A stretch of 64,000 bases of DNA from the NCBI GenBank assembly GCA_022766245.1, contig JALEPL010000002.1, positions 1 through 64,000 on the forward strand, written 5' to 3'. Of this stretch, positions 1 to 9,986 are shown in pieces. Position numbers and translations under genes: made by a program. The notes beneath the pieces were generated by a model. That model did not search any database. It saw only the letters and a list, made by a program, of their open reading frames with translations, and was not told the DNA's origin. The DNA comes from Lachnospiraceae bacterium. GTDB taxonomy: Bacteria > Bacillota > Clostridia > Lachnospirales > Lachnospiraceae. Numbering within the stretch: the first letter of the stretch is position 1; each line of letters starts with the position of its first letter.

Positions 1-60
1 ACAGTTACTGTTGCTATTGATTTAATACTCGTTATTCTCTTGAATCATATTAAGTGTATG

Positions 61-148
61 TAGGGACGTTCTTTTTGTCCCCAGGCGTGTCCCTCTGTCA
101 CGTTTGGTGCCAGCGGGACACTCCTGGTGACAAAAGAAACGTCCCCTA
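61..148. repeat. REP-like long imperfect palindrome
   Basis: The arms at 61-85 and 123-148 are nearly perfect reverse complements (TAGGGACGTT on the left against AACGTCCCCTA on the right, followed by CCAGG/CCTGG). A second nested stem pairs TGTCCC (88-93) with GGGACA (115-120). The GGGAC-rich arms resemble REP/BIME-type palindromes common between genes of Clostridia; that assignment is from memory of the type, not a search. The right arm contains the stop codon of the MgtC-family gene, so the palindrome also forms the very end of that reading frame. It may act as a terminator-like structure although there is no clear T-run. Confidence 0.7.
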
Positions 149-829
149 GGACAAAAAGTCCATGGAAATCACTTTCTCAGACTGCATCATCAGGTCATAA
201 ATCTGGGAGGCCTCCATGCGCTGTCTGGTGCGCAAAACCAGATATACAGAGGTGGGTTGCCCCTTGGTGCTGGGCTTCATAATCTCCAGAGACTCGATGG
301 CAATGTCCGCACCCTTGATTTCTGAAATAATCTCCCGCAGATATTGTACCTTTTCAATATCAATGATAAGGGTGAAATAGCGGGAATTCCGTGTGAGAAA
401 TTTCTCCAAATGAGGACTCACATGGAGAGAAATCAGCATCATCAGAGTAATCAGGACACCGCCTTCCAAAAATCCAATTCCGATGGATAGTCCAACGCAG
501 GCACTGGCCCACAGTGTGGCAGCAGTGGTAAGACCTTTTACCTGATGGTTGGATACGATAATGGTGCCTACCCCTAAAAAGCCTACACCACTGATGACCT
601 GGGCGGCCATTCGGGTCATGTTAGCCAGACCGGGAAAATTAAACTGAATATATTGTTCGGTAAGCATCACCAATGTGGCACCCAGGCAGACCACAGTGAT
701 GGTTTTTGTTCCGGCACCGCGGTGTTTCATGCCCCGGTCAAATCCAATGATGGTGCCGATTACAGTGGAAACAATGATTCGAATCAAAATGTTTTGCATA
801 TTCCATTCGGAAAAATTCTCAAATATCAT
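146..829 (-). CDS. MgtC/SapB family membrane protein
   Basis: This is an inner-membrane protein of the MgtC/SapB family, whose members are linked to Mg2+ homeostasis or, in pathogens, to modulation of the F-type ATPase; the exact role here is unknown. The N-terminal part has the family signature region (IGFDRGMKHRGAGTKT, then ISGVGFLGVGTII) across several hydrophobic segments. A soluble C-terminal domain of about 85 residues follows and resembles the ACT-like tail of longer family members. The ATG at 829 is preferred over GTG 838 because GAGGTG lies 6 nt before it. The gene stands alone and its stop codon falls inside the REP-like palindrome at 61-148. Family assignment is firm and the substrate is not. 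Confidence 0.88.
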   Translation of the reverse strand: MIFENFSEWNMQNILIRIIVSTVIGTIIGFDRGMKHRGAGTKTITVVCLGATLVMLTEQYIQFNFPGLANMTRMAAQVISGVGFLGVGTIIVSNHQVKGLTTAATLWASACVGLSIGIGFLEGGVLITLMMLISLHVSPHLEKFLTRNSRYFTLIIDIEKVQYLREIISEIKGADIAIESLEIMKPSTKGQPTSVYLVLRTRQRMEASQIYDLMMQSEKVISMDFLS

Positions 830-1041
830 AGGATTCACCTCGCTTCCTGCTTATTAATTTGTGGAAATATATTCTGAAGTGGATTACACTTATGTGAAAT
901 GATTAAAAGAGATAGATAATTTCCTCTTTTTTTGCTTTATTATACAATAATTTTAACGAAATTCATAGAGTAGTATGTCCCTTTTGTGTCTTAATATGTG
1001 GTACAATATGCACAGATGATAGGAGATTTGGGGAGATGCGA

Positions 1042-2694
1042 ATGATGAAATCTGTTCGTTCAAAGATTATTTTATTAATTGTAACAGCCGTTATTGTGGC
1101 TACATCTATCACCGGCTTGATTGGAATTATCAGTTTTGGAAGAGCCATCGATGCGAATTCCGTGCAGGCGATGAATCTGACCTGCAGCGAGAAAGCCCAG
1201 GAACTGAATAATGTATTGGGCAGGATTGAGCAATCTGTGGAGATTCTGTCTGAATATACCACGGACAATCTGGATAGTATCGATAAGCTTTCGGAGGATT
1301 CTGAGTATCTGGAGGATTACACGGCCGACCTGGAGGAACTGGGGCTTACCATCGCCAATGCTACGGATGGTGCGGTGGCAGTCTATGCTCGTTTCAGCCC
1401 GGATATTACAACCGGCACGGATGGGTTTTTTAAGGTAAAGGATTCGTCAACCGGCAAGTTCGAGGATGAGCCGTTGACAGATCTTTCCCAGTACAGCCCG
1501 GAGGATATGGAGCATGTGGGCTGGTATTATATTCCGGTGAATGCGGGAAAAGCCATGTGGCTGCAGCCCTATGACAATAAAAATATTGATATTTACATGC
1601 TTTCCTACGTGATACCCATGTATAAGGATGGAGAATTGTTTGGTATTGTGGGAATGGATATTGATTTCGCGTACATTGCGGAGTTGGTGGACGATATTCA
1701 TATATATGAAACAGGGCATGCCTTTATTATGGATGAGGATTTTACTATTGTACACAGTGTGCATTATGCACCGGGCACTGTGGGAAAGGATCTCAGTGAG
1801 AGTCTGGCTGAGGCCGAGGCTTCGGAGCTGGTGAGTATGGATACTGTGTTCAATCATGAGCTGGATGGAATCAGAAAAAAAATTGTGTTCCAGCAGCTGG
1901 ACAATGGCATGATTCTGGCTGTGACGGTTCCGGTGTCAGAGATTGATGCCACGAAAAACCGGCTGATTCTGCAGATGGTAGGATTAGCCTTCCTTGTGAT
2001 GCTGTTGTTTGTGCTTTTGGGACTGGTTATTTCGAAAAATATCGTAAAGCCGTTAAAGGCGTTGAATGAAGCTGCAAAGGAGATCGCCAAAGGAAATCTG
2101 GAGGTTTCTTTGACCTGCAAATCCAGGGATGAGGTGGGGACACTGGCAAAGAGTCTGCAGGAAACGGCATATCAGTTAAAGCAGCGTATTGACTATATCA
2201 ATAATCTGGCCTATATGGATAAACTGACGGATACGAAAAATAATACGGCATATCTGCTGGAGATCACTGGTATTGAGAAGGATATACAGAATCACGGGGC
2301 CGAATTTACCGTGTTCGTGATAGATGTAAATGGACTGAAGTTTATCAATGATACATACGGACACAGTTATGGAAATGAGCTGATTATAGCTGTTTCCCAG
2401 GTGGCTGCAGAAGTATTTGGACGTGAAAATGTTTATCGAATTGGCGGAGATGAGTTTGTGGTGCTTCTGCCGTCTGCGGCAGATGACAGAAGTGAGGAGC
2501 TGGAAGAATTGTTTGAAAAAAAACTGAAGGCTTATTCGGGAGAGGTCAGTCCTTCGGCAGCTATGGGGTGGGCTGTTTATCAGAAGGATTCGGATGATAA
2601 TTATGGAAAGGTATTTGAGCGTGCGGATGAAAGAATGTATGGGAAAAAACTGGAGATGAAATCCCGGGGGGAGACCAGCGGAGTTCGACAGTAA
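1042..2694 (+). CDS. Cache-HAMP-GGDEF diguanylate cyclase
   Basis: This is a membrane sensor expected to make cyclic di-GMP from two GTP. A first membrane helix (about residues 7-30) is followed by an extracellular region of about 270 residues that looks like a double Cache sensor domain. A second helix (LVMLLFVLLGLVI), a HAMP linker (IVKPLKALNEAAKEIAKGNLE) and a C-terminal GGDEF domain follow. The active-site motif is intact (RIGGDEFVVLL). The usual RxxD product-inhibition site before it is absent (sequence GRENVYRIGGDEF). ATG 1042 is chosen because GGGGAG ends 6 nt upstream; ATG 1036 touches it. The gene is monocistronic, and hisS has its own promoter downstream. The ligand of the sensor domain is not predictable by eye. 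Confidence 0.9.
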   Translation: MMKSVRSKIILLIVTAVIVATSITGLIGIISFGRAIDANSVQAMNLTCSEKAQELNNVLGRIEQSVEILSEYTTDNLDSIDKLSEDSEYLEDYTADLEELGLTIANATDGAVAVYARFSPDITTGTDGFFKVKDSSTGKFEDEPLTDLSQYSPEDMEHVGWYYIPVNAGKAMWLQPYDNKNIDIYMLSYVIPMYKDGELFGIVGMDIDFAYIAELVDDIHIYETGHAFIMDEDFTIVHSVHYAPGTVGKDLSESLAEAEASELVSMDTVFNHELDGIRKKIVFQQLDNGMILAVTVPVSEIDATKNRLILQMVGLAFLVMLLFVLLGLVISKNIVKPLKALNEAAKEIAKGNLEVSLTCKSRDEVGTLAKSLQETAYQLKQRIDYINNLAYMDKLTDTKNNTAYLLEITGIEKDIQNHGAEFTVFVIDVNGLKFINDTYGHSYGNELIIAVSQVAAEVFGRENVYRIGGDEFVVLLPSAADDRSEELEELFEKKLKAYSGEVSPSAAMGWAVYQKDSDDNYGKVFERADERMYGKKLEMKSRGETSGVRQ

Positions 2695-2711
2695 AAAAAC
2701 CGCAGAAAAGG

Positions 2712-2740
2712 TTGATTATACAAGGAAAAATGAGTATAAT
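2712..2740 (+). promoter_or_regulatory. Sigma-A promoter of hisS
   Basis: TTGATT (2712-2717) and TATAAT (2735-2740) are separated by 17 nt, and the start codon of hisS follows at 2798. The match to the housekeeping consensus is close. It places hisS and probably the following hsp70-like and aspS genes in one transcription unit separate from the upstream cyclase. Confidence 0.75.
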
Positions 2741-2797
2741 GGCATTTAGGCTTATTGATTGAAAGACGAGTGAGAAAGAATAGATGGAGGAACTTTC

Positions 2798-4057
2798 ATG
2801 GCACTGAGTAAAAAGCCGGTAACCGGCATGAAAGATATATTACCGGAGGAGATGCAGATTCGCGATTATGTGCAGAATGTAATCAAGGACACTTACCGGA
2901 GTTTCGGGTTTACCCCCATTGAGACCCCTTGTATGGAGAATATTGCAAATCTCACCAGCAAGCAGGGTGGAGAGAACGAGAAGTTGATCTTTAAGGTATT
3001 AAAAAGGGGCGAGAAGCTGAATCTGGAAACAGCGGAGAGCGAATCAGACCTGGTGGATCTGGGTATGCGTTATGATCTTACTGTACCGCTGGTGCGTTAT
3101 TATTCCAACAATGCCAATAACCTGCCATCTCCTTTTAAGGCATTGCAGATGGGAAATGTATGGCGTGCGGATAGACCTCAGCGAGGCAGATATCGCCAGT
3201 TCATGCAGTGTGATATTGATATTCTGGGTGAGCCCTCTGACTTGGCAGAGATAGAGCTGATTCTGGCCACCACCACTACCTTGGGCAAGCTTGGATTTAA
3301 GAATTTTGAGATTCGTATTAATGAGCGTCGCATTTTAAAGGCCATGGCATCCTACAGCGGATTTCCGGAGGAAAGCTTTGATACCATCTGCATTATACTG
3401 GATAAGATGGACAAGATTGGTTTGGAAGGTGTCTCTGAGGAACTGGAGAAGGAAGGCTTTGATACATCCAGCATTGAAAAATATCTGGCTTTGTTCACGC
3501 AGGTTGAGAACAGCGAAAATGGATTAACGACTCTTTGTGATACACTGATTCAGGCAGGTACTTTAGAGGAAGAGATCAAAAACAACTTGTCCGAGATTAT
3601 CGAAAGTGTAGAGAGAACTAAGAATGCAGAGTTTCGCATGGTATTTGATCCTACGCTGGTTCGTGGAATGGGGTATTACACCGGTACGATTTTTGAGATT
3701 GCCATGCCGGAATTTGGCGGAAGCTGCGGCGGTGGCGGACGTTATGATAAGATGGTTGGAAAGTTTACCGGAAATGATGTGCCGGCCTGTGGTTTTTCTA
3801 TTGGATTTGAGCGGATCATTCTGCTTTTGATGGAGAGCGGTTTTCAGATTCCCAAGCAGCCGAAGAAGACTGCATATCTGATTGAAAAGGAATACCCGGC
3901 GGAGAGGCTTTGTGAAGTGATTGCGCAGGCGCAAAATGAGCGGGCAGCAGGCAAGCAGATTTTGGTGGCACGTATGAATAAAAATAAAAAGTTCCAGAAG
4001 GAAAAACTGACTGCTGAGGGTTATGAGGAAATTATTGAGTTTTTCCGGGATAAATAG
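2798..4057 (+). CDS. hisS: Histidyl-tRNA synthetase
   Basis: This cytoplasmic class II synthetase attaches histidine to tRNA-His. The N-terminus carries the family's PVTGMKDILPEEMQ segment. Motif 2 is visible as the VWRADRPQRGRYRQFMQCDID stretch, and the histidine-specific segment RGMGYYTGTIFEI and motif 3 (GGRYDKMVG...GFSIGFERI) are present. The length of 419 residues is normal for bacterial HisRS, ending in a short anticodon-binding domain. An AGGAGG-like site (ATGGAGG) lies just upstream of the ATG. The hsp70-like gene starts 73 nt downstream and aspS follows it, so the three are probably cotranscribed. Confidence 0.96.
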   Translation: MALSKKPVTGMKDILPEEMQIRDYVQNVIKDTYRSFGFTPIETPCMENIANLTSKQGGENEKLIFKVLKRGEKLNLETAESESDLVDLGMRYDLTVPLVRYYSNNANNLPSPFKALQMGNVWRADRPQRGRYRQFMQCDIDILGEPSDLAEIELILATTTTLGKLGFKNFEIRINERRILKAMASYSGFPEESFDTICIILDKMDKIGLEGVSEELEKEGFDTSSIEKYLALFTQVENSENGLTTLCDTLIQAGTLEEEIKNNLSEIIESVERTKNAEFRMVFDPTLVRGMGYYTGTIFEIAMPEFGGSCGGGGRYDKMVGKFTGNDVPACGFSIGFERIILLLMESGFQIPKQPKKTAYLIEKEYPAERLCEVIAQAQNERAAGKQILVARMNKNKKFQKEKLTAEGYEEIIEFFRDK

Positions 4058-4130
4058 CGAAAAGTAGTTGTGAGGAATGAAAATGAGCTGAGAAAGGGCT
4101 TCCCATATTGAAGTGGAAGAGGAAAAAAAC

Positions 4131-5957
4131 GTGCATAGAATAATCGGAATTGATTTAGGAACTACAAACAGTCTGGTAGCAGTATGGGAGGATGGGCAGA
4201 GCCGCCTGATTCCCAATGCATTCGGCGAATACCTTACCCCCAGCGTGGTGAGTTTTGATGAGGATGGAACGGTGTATGTGGGACGTGTGGCCGTGGAGCG
4301 TCAGATTACTCACCCGGAGAATACCGTTTCCGTATTTAAGCGTTTCATGGGTATGGACAAGGAGTACGAGGTGGCTGGGAAAAAGTATCGCCCGGAGGAT
4401 TTGTCTGCCCTTGTTTTGCGAAAGCTGAAGGAGGATGCGGAGAGTTATCTGCAGCAGGAGGTAGCTGAGGCTATTATCAGCGTACCTGCATATTTTAATG
4501 ATCTTGCCCGCAATGCGACAAAGACTGCCGGTGAGCTGGCAGGCTTCCGGGTGGAGCGAATTATCAACGAGCCTTCTGCAGCAGCGCTGGCTTATCATCA
4601 GCATAACAGCACAGAGGAGGAGACCATTCTGGTATTTGATATGGGTGGAGGCACTCTGGATGTTTCTTTGGTTGATTGTGCGGAAAATATTGTGGAGATA
4701 TTGGCGGTCAGCGGAGATAACGGGCTGGGTGGCAGTGATTTTGATCAGCTGATAGCAGATGCTTTTATTACAAAGCACGGACTGGAAGATCTTGGACTTA
4801 CCATGGAGGAGAAAGCCATCATCCTGGATCGGGCGGTGAAGTGTAAGATGGATCTTACGAAACGGGAACAGGCAACCATGCGTGTTACCATGCGCGGAAA
4901 GACCCATACCATGAAAATGACCCGTGTGGCATTGATTCATTTGGCGGAGCAGCTTTTTATCCGAATGAGCACGCCGGTTCAGAAGGTAGTCAAGGATGCC
5001 GGGAAGGAAATGCGTGAAATTGACGGCGTGGTATTGGTAGGAGGTTCCTGCAAGATGCCGGTGGTACAGAAATATATCGAGCATAGTCTGGGACGCAAGG
5101 ATCTGATGGTGGTAAATCCGGATCATATGGTTGCTTTGGGATTGGGAATTTATGCCGGTATCAAGGAGCGGAACGAGGATATTAAGGATATGATTCTGAC
5201 GGATATCTGTCCCTTCTCTTTGGGAATCGGTGTTTACAATAAGGTGGATCCCGAGCGTCATCTGATGCGTGTTCTGATTGAGCGGAATACCGCATTGCCC
5301 ACCAGCCGCGTGGTGATGCTTCAGACTGTTACAGATAATCAAAAGCAGATTGAGGTAGAGATTTGTCAGGGAGAAGCGTATTACCTGGATGAAAATCTGT
5401 TTCTTGGCAAAATAGAGGTGGATGTACCACAGGCTCCCAAGGGAGAGGAGAAAATCAGCGTTCGGTATACGTATGACATCAATGGTATTCTGGTGGTGGA
5501 TGTGTTGGTGCTTTCCACGGGCGAATCCCAGCAGGTGATTATCCGGAACGAAAAGATTCAGCTGACCCAGAAGGAATTGGAAAAGAAACTGATCGAACTG
5601 GAAAAGTTGAAGATTTCTCCCAGAGAAAAGGATGAGAATCGTTTTACTCTGGCTCGTGCAGAGCGTCTGTACGAGGAAACTACCGGAAGTATGCGAGACG
5701 AGCTGGCAGAGCGTACCAGGTATTTTGATTATCTCTTAGATAAGCAGGATGAATACGATATCGACCGTTGGAGAATTCAGTTTAATCATTATCTGGATCA
5801 GATTGAGAATTATCTCCAGCTTACGGATATTACTGCACATTCCATCGATGAATTTTCCAGCTGGTTTGCCAGCGAAGAGCAGATGGAGGATAATGCAGAC
5901 TGGCAGATGGAGGAGAATTCTTACCAAAGCTGGAAAAACGAATACTGGACTAGTTAA
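4131..5957 (+). CDS. Hsp70-family chaperone paralogue
   Basis: This is an ATP-dependent Hsp70-type protein. The nucleotide-binding domain has the phosphate-1 motif GIDLGTTNS, the phosphate-2 motif VFDMGGGTLDVSL and the adenosine motif VVLVGGSCKMPVV. A substrate-binding-like region and a helical acidic C-terminus follow. At about 608 residues it is close to DnaK in length, but the tail lacks DnaK's usual EEVDD-like ending and no grpE, dnaJ or hrcA lies nearby, so it is a paralogue rather than the main DnaK. Similar genes are often named HscC or Hsp70 family. GTG 4131 is preferred because GAGG lies 8 nt before it; the in-frame GTG 4113 lacks a good site. It sits between hisS and aspS. Confidence 0.88.
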   Translation: MHRIIGIDLGTTNSLVAVWEDGQSRLIPNAFGEYLTPSVVSFDEDGTVYVGRVAVERQITHPENTVSVFKRFMGMDKEYEVAGKKYRPEDLSALVLRKLKEDAESYLQQEVAEAIISVPAYFNDLARNATKTAGELAGFRVERIINEPSAAALAYHQHNSTEEETILVFDMGGGTLDVSLVDCAENIVEILAVSGDNGLGGSDFDQLIADAFITKHGLEDLGLTMEEKAIILDRAVKCKMDLTKREQATMRVTMRGKTHTMKMTRVALIHLAEQLFIRMSTPVQKVVKDAGKEMREIDGVVLVGGSCKMPVVQKYIEHSLGRKDLMVVNPDHMVALGLGIYAGIKERNEDIKDMILTDICPFSLGIGVYNKVDPERHLMRVLIERNTALPTSRVVMLQTVTDNQKQIEVEICQGEAYYLDENLFLGKIEVDVPQAPKGEEKISVRYTYDINGILVVDVLVLSTGESQQVIIRNEKIQLTQKELEKKLIELEKLKISPREKDENRFTLARAERLYEETTGSMRDELAERTRYFDYLLDKQDEYDIDRWRIQFNHYLDQIENYLQLTDITAHSIDEFSSWFASEEQMEDNADWQMEENSYQSWKNEYWTS

Positions 5958-6010
5958 CAAACGTGCCGATACCCGTAGTTATAAATTGAGGAAGAGGAGC
6001 AAATAATAAC

Positions 6011-7804
6011 ATGGCAGAGTCAATGAGAGGGTTGCACAGAACCCATAGATGTACAGAGGTATCCACAGCAAATGTCGGTGAGACAGTCACCGTCATGGGA
6101 TGGGTACAGAAGAGACGTAATTTAGGAAGCTTGATTTTTATCGATTTGAGAGATCGTTCCGGCATCTTACAGATTGTATTTGATGAGAATAGTGTGGGCA
6201 GTGATGGATTTGCCAAGGCTGGAGATTTGAGAAGTGAGTATGTGATAGCCGTGGTAGGCACTGTGCAGAAGCGTTCCGCAGCGGTAAATGAGAACTTAAA
6301 GACCGGTGATATTGAGGTGATAGCCACCAGCCTGCGGATCTTATCCGAGGCGGAGACACCGCCATTTCAGATTGAGGAGAATAGCCAGACTAAGGACGAG
6401 GTTCGGTTGAAGTATCGTTATCTGGACTTGAGAAGACCGGATATCCAGCGGAATCTTATGTTGCGTAGCAAGGTCGCATACCTTATGAGAGAGTTCATGA
6501 CCAAGGAAGGATTTTTGGAGATTGAGACACCGATTCTCTGTAAGTCCACACCGGAGGGAGCCAGAGATTATCTGGTACCCAGCCGCATACATCCGGGCAG
6601 TTTTTATGCACTTCCCCAGTCACCGCAGCTGTTCAAGCAGCTTTTGATGGCATCCGGATATGATCGTTATTTCCAGATCGCAAAGTGCTTCCGTGACGAG
6701 GATCTGCGTGCGGACCGTCAGCCGGAGTTTACCCAGGCAGATATGGAGCTTTCCTTCGTGGATATGGATGATGTCATCGATGTAAATGAGCGTCTGCTTC
6801 AGTATGTATTCAAGGAAGCCATCGGTGTGGAGATTTCCCTGCCGCTGCAGCGTATGCCATGGCAGGAGGCCATGGATCGTTTTGGTTCAGACAAGCCTGA
6901 CACCCGTTTCGGCATGGAGCTGACCAATGTATCTGAGATTGTGAGAGATTGTGGTTTTGGTGTATTCACCGGTGCACTGGAGAATGGCGGCTCTGTCCGT
7001 GGTATCAATGTAAAGGGTCAGGGAGCAATGCCCAGAAAGAAGATTGACAAGCTGGTGGAGTTTGCCAAGGGTTATGGTGCTAAGGGACTGGCATACCTCT
7101 GTGTGAATGAGGATGGTACCTATAAGTCATCCTTTGCAAAGTTTATGACCGAGGAAGAACTGGCAAAGCTGGTGGAGGCTATGGCTGGAGAACCCGGAGA
7201 TTTGCTGTTGTTCGCCGCAGATAAGAATAAGATTGTGTGGAATGTACTGGGAGCCCTGCGTGTGGAGCTGGCAAAGGAACTGGATCTTTTGGATTCCAAT
7301 CAGTATAACTTCCTGTGGGTAACCGAGTTCCCGCTGTTGGAGTGGTCGGAGGAGGAGAATCGTTATATGGCGATGCATCATCCCTTTACCATGCCCATGG
7401 AGGAGGATTGGGATAAGATTGATACAGATCCGGGAGCTGTCCGTGCCATTGCATACGATATCGTATTAAATGGTACCGAGCTGGGCGGAGGCTCTGTCCG
7501 TATCCATCAGGATGATATTCAGGAGAAGATGTTTGAGGTATTAGGCTTTACCAAGGAGCGTGCGCATGAGCAGTTCGGTTTCCTTTTGGATGCCTTTAAA
7601 TATGGTGTACCACCTCATGCAGGATTGGCATACGGACTGGATCGTCTGGTGATGCACATGGTACATGCAGATTCCATTCGTGATGTCATTGCGTTCCCGA
7701 AGGTAAAGGATGCATCCTGCCTGATGAGCAATGCGCCGGACGTGGTGGATCCGAAGCAGCTGGAGGAATTGGGAATTGAAATCAGCGAAGAGACAGAGGA
7801 GTAA
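6011..7804 (+). CDS. aspS: Aspartyl-tRNA synthetase
   Basis: This cytoplasmic class II synthetase charges tRNA-Asp (and tRNA-Asn if it is a non-discriminating form, which cannot be judged here). The N-terminal OB-fold is visible as VTVMGWVQKRRNLGSLIFIDLRD. Catalytic motifs follow: motif 2 in FRDEDLRADRQPEFTQ and motif 3 in GLAYGLDRLVM, with a GAD-type insertion domain between them. The length of 597 residues matches bacterial-type AspRS. The gene starts 53 nt after the hsp70-like gene behind GAGGAAGAGG and is followed by a strong terminator, which closes the hisS-hsp70-aspS unit. Confidence 0.96.
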   Translation: MAESMRGLHRTHRCTEVSTANVGETVTVMGWVQKRRNLGSLIFIDLRDRSGILQIVFDENSVGSDGFAKAGDLRSEYVIAVVGTVQKRSAAVNENLKTGDIEVIATSLRILSEAETPPFQIEENSQTKDEVRLKYRYLDLRRPDIQRNLMLRSKVAYLMREFMTKEGFLEIETPILCKSTPEGARDYLVPSRIHPGSFYALPQSPQLFKQLLMASGYDRYFQIAKCFRDEDLRADRQPEFTQADMELSFVDMDDVIDVNERLLQYVFKEAIGVEISLPLQRMPWQEAMDRFGSDKPDTRFGMELTNVSEIVRDCGFGVFTGALENGGSVRGINVKGQGAMPRKKIDKLVEFAKGYGAKGLAYLCVNEDGTYKSSFAKFMTEEELAKLVEAMAGEPGDLLLFAADKNKIVWNVLGALRVELAKELDLLDSNQYNFLWVTEFPLLEWSEEENRYMAMHHPFTMPMEEDWDKIDTDPGAVRAIAYDIVLNGTELGGGSVRIHQDDIQEKMFEVLGFTKERAHEQFGFLLDAFKYGVPPHAGLAYGLDRLVMHMVHADSIRDVIAFPKVKDASCLMSNAPDVVDPKQLEELGIEISEETEE

Positions 7805-7870
7805 GCACTGAACTGTAAACAGAGGAGAACGGAAGAAAGCTTTGGAACAATAGTGCATAGGAAGAATGAG

Positions 7871-7924
7871 GTTGAGGATACTTTCTGTGAGAGGTCTCGC
7901 AGATAAGATATCCTCAGCTTTTTT
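7871..7924 (+). terminator. Rho-independent terminator after aspS
   Basis: GTTGAGGATA (7871-7880) pairs with TATCCTCAGC (7908-7917), with an inner stem TCTGTGAGA/TCTCGCAGA, and a run of six T follows at 7919-7924. Confidence 0.85.
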
Positions 7925-7966
7925 GAATAAGAAAGTTGAAAAAGTGAACAAAAAAAGACAAAATAA

Positions 7967-7994
7967 TTGTGTTTTTTTGTATATACAGTATAAT
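7967..7994 (+). promoter_or_regulatory. Promoter of the hydrogenase-MCP gene
   Basis: TTGTGT (7967-7972) and TATAAT (7989-7994) are separated by 16 nt. The promoter lies inside the 5' extension of the open frame that begins at 7969, which rules out that start and supports the ATG at 8026. Confidence 0.65.
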
Positions 7995-8025
7995 TAAGAT
8001 ATATTCTAAGGAAGCGAGGGAGATT

Positions 8026-9981
8026 ATGGAAAAGAAAATCAATCAAGGTTTGGTTTACACCAATGAAAACTGTGTGGCATGTAACAAGTGTATATCTTCA
8101 TGTCCGGTTCCGGGGGCAAATCATGCAGAAGTTGCTGGGGATGGTAAGGAAGTTATTAAAGTAGATGGCGATGCCTGTATTGCCTGTGGAGCCTGTTTTG
8201 ATGCATGTAAGCATGGGGCCAGGTCATTTCGGGATGATACGGAGCGCTTTTTTGAGGATTTAAAAAAGGGAGAACGGATTTCCCTGCTGGTGGCACCTGC
8301 TTTTATGGCGAATTATCCGGATGAATATGAAAAGTATCTGGGTATCCTGAAGGATGCTGGTGTGCAACGAATTATCAGTATTTCCTTTGGGGCGGACATC
8401 ACTACCTGGGCATATCTGAATTATATTACCAAATACAATTTTCTGGGAGGAATTTCACAGCCATGTCCGGCTGTAGTGGGATATATTCAGAAGTATATTC
8501 CGGAGCTTCTGCCTAGGCTTATGCCGGTACATAGTCCCATGATGTGTGGGGCAATCTATGTGAAAAAATATATGGGAATAACGGATAAGCTGGCATTTAT
8601 CAGTCCTTGTATTGCCAAAAAGAATGAGATTGAGGATCCCAATTGCGGCGGATATATTTCCTATAATGTGACTTTCGATCATCTGGTAAAATATATCCGG
8701 GAGCACGGATTGACCGGTCATAGTCTTGCAAAGGATGAGATAGAGTACGGTCTGGGTTCCGTTTACCCTATGCCCGGCGGATTGAAGGAAAACGTTTATT
8801 GGTTCTTAGGAGATGAAATATTTATTCGCCAGGCAGAAGGCGAAAAGCATATGTACGAATTTTTGCATGACTACCAGGAGCGTATCAATGAGAAGAAACC
8901 TCTTCCGTTTATGGTGGATGCCTTAAACTGCTCTCAGGGTTGTCTGTATGGAACCGGCGTGGAAGAGGAGCGGGCGGTTGGTGATGACACGCTGATGAAT
9001 GTGTGGCAGATTCGCGAGAAGAGCAAAAAGAAGCGTGGTGCCTGGGGAAGAGATCTCAGTCCCAAGAAACGTTTAGATGCGTTCAATGCCCAATTTAAAA
9101 AATTAAATCTGGATGATTTTATCCGAAAATATACAGATCAGTCCGGCACGGTATCTTTGAAGGAGCCGACAGAGGAAGAGTACGATGCAATTTTCACTTC
9201 CATGAATAAGGATACGGAAATGAAAAAACATATCGATTGTTCTGCCTGCGGTTATGAGAACTGTCGCTCCATGGCACGCTCCATTCATAATGGAATCAAT
9301 CACAGAGAGAACTGTATTCACTATTCCAAGGATTTGGCAGAGTTGGAAAAGATAGAGGCATTGCAGATCAAGGATGAAATAGAAAAACAGTCGGCAGAAA
9401 AACTTGCTAAAGCGAGTAAGATGGATAAAATCATGAGTGACATTTCAGAGAATTTTTCCATTTTGTTGAAATCTTTGGAAGAGCTTGGAACAGGCAATGA
9501 GGAAAATGCGAAGGAAAGTACAGAAATTTCCCAGGATGTCTTCGATGTCAACCGGGCAAGTGAAGAGATGATGGAACTGTTTCAGCAAATTACAGAATTC
9601 CTTGTCATGATTAAAAAGAACAACGATGTGATTTTTGATATTTCTTCCCAGACAAATTTGCTGTCTTTGAATGCCTCTATCGAGGCAGCCCGGGCGGGAG
9701 AGGCTGGAAGAGGATTCTCTGTAGTCGCTGAGGAAATAAAGACTCTTTCAGAGTCCAGTCGCAGTGCGGCACAGGATTCCAACCAGAATTCAGAGGCAAT
9801 ACGGAAATTTATGGAAAATCTGATGGGGCAGGCAGAATCATTGTCAAAGCTTGTGAAGAAGATTGATGAACGTGTCAGTAGTTTTGCTGCATCTACGGAA
9901 GAGATCGCTGCAGAAACTAAGGTGGTCGAGGAAATGTCACAGAATATCCAAACCAGATTACGGGAAATGAAGGATGTATAA
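8026..9981 (+). CDS. Sensory [FeFe]-hydrogenase-like protein with MCP signalling domain
   Basis: The protein of about 651 residues joins four parts. Two [4Fe-4S] ferredoxin motifs come first ([11 protein letters not shown] and [11 protein letters not shown]). An [FeFe]-hydrogenase catalytic-like domain follows with cysteine motifs at the usual places ([26 protein letters not shown]). Then comes a further Fe-S motif (CSACGYENC...C). The C-terminus from about residue 470 is a chemoreceptor-type coiled coil with the conserved hairpin tip ([20 protein letters not shown]). There is no membrane helix, so it is a soluble sensor. Sensory group C hydrogenases (HydS) are the nearest known type, usually with PAS domains. 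ATG 8026 follows GAGGGAG. No cheA/cheW or hydEFG maturation genes are nearby. Domain calls are firm; a hydrogen- or redox-sensing role is inferred. Confidence 0.85.
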   Translation: MEKKINQGLVYTNENCVACNKCISSCPVPGANHAEVAGDGKEVIKVDGDACIACGACFDACKHGARSFRDDTERFFEDLKKGERISLLVAPAFMANYPDEYEKYLGILKDAGVQRIISISFGADITTWAYLNYITKYNFLGGISQPCPAVVGYIQKYIPELLPRLMPVHSPMMCGAIYVKKYMGITDKLAFISPCIAKKNEIEDPNCGGYISYNVTFDHLVKYIREHGLTGHSLAKDEIEYGLGSVYPMPGGLKENVYWFLGDEIFIRQAEGEKHMYEFLHDYQERINEKKPLPFMVDALNCSQGCLYGTGVEEERAVGDDTLMNVWQIREKSKKKRGAWGRDLSPKKRLDAFNAQFKKLNLDDFIRKYTDQSGTVSLKEPTEEEYDAIFTSMNKDTEMKKHIDCSACGYENCRSMARSIHNGINHRENCIHYSKDLAELEKIEALQIKDEIEKQSAEKLAKASKMDKIMSDISENFSILLKSLEELGTGNEENAKESTEISQDVFDVNRASEEMMELFQQITEFLVMIKKNNDVIFDISSQTNLLSLNASIEAARAGEAGRGFSVVAEEIKTLSESSRSAAQDSNQNSEAIRKFMENLMGQAESLSKLVKKIDERVSSFAASTEEIAAETKVVEEMSQNIQTRLREMKDV

Positions 9982-9986
9982 GAATT

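Noticed and set aside
4155..5342. Long minus-strand frame of 395 codons opposite the Hsp70 gene
   Set aside because: It is the mirror frame of a well-conserved chaperone gene and its product has no recognisable domain, with high His and Gln content typical of antisense frames.
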